Assembly (NCBI GenBank): GCA_015661035.1
Contig: JACVJA010000068.1
Location: 1-7,247 of the forward strand
DNA: 7,247 nt
Origin: Candidatus Calidifonticultor daggyaiensis
Lineage (GTDB): Bacteria > Actinomycetota > Humimicrobiia > Humimicrobiales > Humimicrobiaceae
Direction: 5' to 3'
Within the stretch, counting starts at the first letter, position 1. Every line of letters starts with the position of its first letter. The notes under the pieces are model-generated. The model was not told the DNA's origin. It made no database searches and saw only the letters and a program-made list of their open reading frames with translations. Shown here in pieces: positions 5,933 through 7,247 of this stretch. A program made the position numbers and the translations under genes.

Positions 5933-5961
5933 ACAAGTTTTTTGTTACCCCGCCCAGATAA

Positions 5962-6096
5962 CTACAATTCGTGTAATGATTCTTCTTTAATAATTCTTAC
6001 CATTTTACCTGCTTCAAAAATAATGGTAACTTTACCATAAAAATTTCTACTCATAAGTTGCATTAAAAAGTCTATCAACTTCTTTAATACAATCAT
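5962..6096 (-). CDS. Small DUF2292-like protein, moron-like cassette (up to 44 aa)
   Basis: The frame from ATG 6096 to TAG 5962 encodes 44 residues: a hydrophobic helix (VLKKLIDFLMQLM), then FYGKVTIIFEAGKMVRIIKE. This second part resembles the small DUF2292-type pattern 'yGsV.i.i.dGkvv.i...e.', which also occurs in phages; the family's role is unknown. Further in-frame ATGs at 6063 and 6054 would give 33 or 30 residues and keep the conserved part. No start has a good ribosome binding site, which lowers confidence in the exact start. The -10 box of a strong promoter covers the ATG at 6096, so transcripts from it would have to use a later start. A terminator follows the stop. Between terminase and head genes this looks like a moron, which is inference. 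Confidence 0.6.
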   Translation of the reverse strand: MIVLKKLIDFLMQLMSRNFYGKVTIIFEAGKMVRIIKEESLHEL

Positions 6097-6120
6097 AAAA
6101 TATTTTTAATTATTTGTCAA
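6092..6120 (-). promoter_or_regulatory. Near-consensus sigma70 promoter
   Basis: On the minus strand TTGACA (6115-6120) is followed after exactly 17 bases by TATGAT (6092-6097). This is 11 of 12 consensus bases with ideal spacing. The upstream DNA (6121-6150) is almost pure A/T with A- and T-tracts, as in an UP element. Transcription should start near 6085 and run through the small ORF to the terminator at 5882-5932, a transcript of about 200 bases, or on into the head genes if it reads through. It is the only such match I noticed by eye in a non-coding stretch here. Confidence 0.72.
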
Positions 6121-6197
6121 TAATAAAATTAAAAAATTTTTTATATTCTGGAAAAAATAAAAATGTAATATAAATTTTTATCTAAAAAAACATATTT
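6121..6197. other. AT-rich spacer after the terminase gene
   Basis: This stretch from the terminase stop to the promoter is almost entirely A and T, with several A- and T-runs including the self-complementary AAAAAATTTTTT. I see no ORF, tRNA or GC-rich hairpin in it. The part next to the promoter may serve as an UP element. Confidence 0.5.
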
Positions 6198-7019
6198 TTA
6201 AGTTCCTGTAAAAGGATTAAAAGAACTTCTTTTTGAAACAAAGACTTTTTTTCTTCTTTCTGGGTTTACATACTTAAAAGTGTTATATGCTATATATCCC
6301 AACGCATCAAATAAATGGTCATAAAAACCATCTTTTTCTGGTGTATCTTCTTGATTTGGTGTTGGATTTTCTGGATAATGATAACCGCCTAAAAAACCTT
6401 CATTTAATATCTTGCAACTTGTATCTAATAATAACCCTGGCTGTTTATCAGAACGAATTAAAAGTTTTGACCTGATAATTCTTACTCGTTCAGCGGCAGT
6501 GGACTTTTTATAAATTGGATAAATACCAAAAGCATTCAATATTTCAATTGAAGTTCTAACTGATTTATCACTACTCTGTGCTCCAGCGGGGTCACAGAAA
6601 TCTTTATATTTTCCAGCAGGTGAATTTTCCAGAACTCGTTTTGCAAAAATTTCTAACGGTTCATCACAGCCAAGAAATTCTTGTAATATTAACCATATAT
6701 CATTTGTATCAATCTGAGTAATTACACAAGCAGGACGATGATAGCCAAAATCCCAACCACGCAAAAATAATAAATTTGGATTGGGTTTTAATTTTCTCCT
6801 GTGTATTGTCTCATTATATTCATTAAAAACTTTTCTCCCTTTTTGTTGTTGAAAATTTATTTCATATTCCTGTTCCCAAGCATCATCTGGTAATCCTGCT
6901 TTCGCCTGCTTTAACCATTGCTTCGTTCTCTTTTTAGGGTCAGCAGTGTAATGTAAACGAATAACACAAAACTTATTATGTTTATTATGCCAGTATTCTA
7001 ATCCTTGAATTTCTTTCAT
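6198..7019 (-). CDS. Terminase large subunit, stand-alone nuclease (RNase H-like) domain
   Basis: The 273 residues cover the C-terminal nuclease half of a phage large terminase, which cuts concatemeric DNA during packaging. The linker region HYTADP then 'LPDDAWEQEYEINF' (43-56) leads into the nuclease core. The first metal-binding Asp is in RGWDFGYHRPA (D90), a second in FCDPAG (D143) and the last in YDHLFDALGY (D238, with H235). A 'GFLGGYHYP' stretch lies at 208-216. Large terminases are usually about 450-600 residues with an N-terminal Walker ATPase; that half is absent and no Walker motif is present here. No Met occurs between the start and the nuclease core, so the ATG at 7019 is the only plausible start. 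It follows the upstream stop TAG directly, in the same frame, with no clear ribosome site. The ATPase is presumably encoded upstream. Confidence 0.9.
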   Translation of the reverse strand: MKEIQGLEYWHNKHNKFCVIRLHYTADPKKRTKQWLKQAKAGLPDDAWEQEYEINFQQQKGRKVFNEYNETIHRRKLKPNPNLLFLRGWDFGYHRPACVITQIDTNDIWLILQEFLGCDEPLEIFAKRVLENSPAGKYKDFCDPAGAQSSDKSVRTSIEILNAFGIYPIYKKSTAAERVRIIRSKLLIRSDKQPGLLLDTSCKILNEGFLGGYHYPENPTPNQEDTPEKDGFYDHLFDALGYIAYNTFKYVNPERRKKVFVSKRSSFNPFTGT

Positions 7020-7247
7020 CTAAAAATCAATACCTAACTTTCTTACTTCATTAATTTCTTCAAAAATTTTATCTAATCCTCCAACTATTTCTTCCTCTTT
7101 AGCATACGCATCAACTTTTTCTGTTATAATTTTTAATTTTTCAATCAAATCTTTTAAGTCATCTGAACCATAAATTATTACAGCAATATTTGTTAATCCT
7201 TTCAAAGCATAATAATTATTATTTACTTTTATTGCTGTTCTAAACTT
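7020..7247 (-). CDS. 3' end of an unidentified gene upstream of the terminase nuclease gene
   Basis: The frame is open from the right edge of the window to TAG at 7020, giving 75 visible residues. A TTG at 7205 could be taken as a start but has no ribosome site, and 14 further codons upstream are open, so the gene probably begins outside the window. The visible part has a strand-rich start (AIKVNNNYYALKGLTNIAVI) and then charged amphipathic helices (DDLKDLIEKLKIITEKV, then LDKIFEEINEVRKLGIDF). I do not recognise a family, and nothing in it looks like the end of a terminase ATPase domain. It ends in the same frame as, and directly before, the terminase nuclease ATG, so the two may be translationally coupled. 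Confidence 0.6.
   Translation of the reverse strand, partial: KFRTAIKVNNNYYALKGLTNIAVIIYGSDDLKDLIEKLKIITEKVDAYAKEEEIVGGLDKIFEEINEVRKLGIDF

Noticed and set aside
6287..6475. Plus-strand open frame of 62 codons
   Set aside because: It is antisense to the terminase nuclease core, has no ribosome site and no recognisable pattern.
6961..7019. Intein junction at the start of the terminase nuclease (HN near residues 11-15)
   Set aside because: The HN pairs here are not followed by Cys, Ser or Thr, and no intein blocks are visible upstream.
5962..7022. General reassignment of TAG to an amino acid in this phage
   Set aside because: Reading through the TAG of the small ORF would translate straight across the terminator hairpin. 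The other genes end in TAA or TGA without needing TAG as sense, so there is no broad support; only the TAG before the terminase remains ambiguous.

Overview
This window is part of the late, structural gene block of a tailed double-stranded DNA bacteriophage or prophage. Every supported gene lies on the minus strand, so the operon reads from high to low coordinates. The gene order (terminase nuclease, small basic proteins, portal, small head proteins, scaffold, major capsid protein, a small head protein, head-tail adaptor) is the classic head-assembly order. The capsid protein looks like the SU10-type HK97-fold family and the portal is P22/podovirus-like, so a podovirus-like or related particle is the best guess. 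By eye the DNA is about one third GC, with AGA-rich arginine usage and strong AAGGAGGT ribosome binding sites. This fits a phage of a low-GC bacterium, but nothing in the window names the host.

Layout in transcription order. 7247-7020: the 3' end of an unidentified gene. 7019-6198: the RNase H-like nuclease part of the large terminase, encoded as a stand-alone protein without its ATPase domain and separated from the upstream gene by a single in-frame TAG. 6197-5882: an AT-rich gap holding a near-consensus sigma70 promoter, a small DUF2292-like ORF and a strong intrinsic terminator, an arrangement like a phage 'moron'. 5881-5105: three small basic proteins in tight succession (65, 134 and 58 residues); the 58-residue one is easily missed. 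5101-3314: portal. 3292-2418: three small proteins (81, 87 and 129 residues). 2400-1618: probable scaffold. 1600-455: major capsid protein, with a small hairpin over its stop codon. 385-149: a 78-residue protein with an AT-hook-like tail. 152-1: start of a head-tail adaptor that overlaps the previous gene by ATGA.

How the parts work together. The portal forms the vertex, and the scaffold guides capsid protein into a procapsid around it. The terminase cuts and packages DNA through the portal, and the adaptor closes the head. The small basic proteins are probably minor head or DNA-associated proteins.

The most unusual signals are protein-level ones. A short motif, G[ILV]QxLIK, ends all three small basic proteins before the portal and also begins the small protein just after it. 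The 58-residue protein also starts with the same VGTRGT stretch as the major capsid N-terminus, so it may couple a capsid-arm-like head to the shared tail. The split terminase and the promoter-ORF-terminator cassette are the other points worth checking. All family assignments rest on reading the sequence, without database searches.
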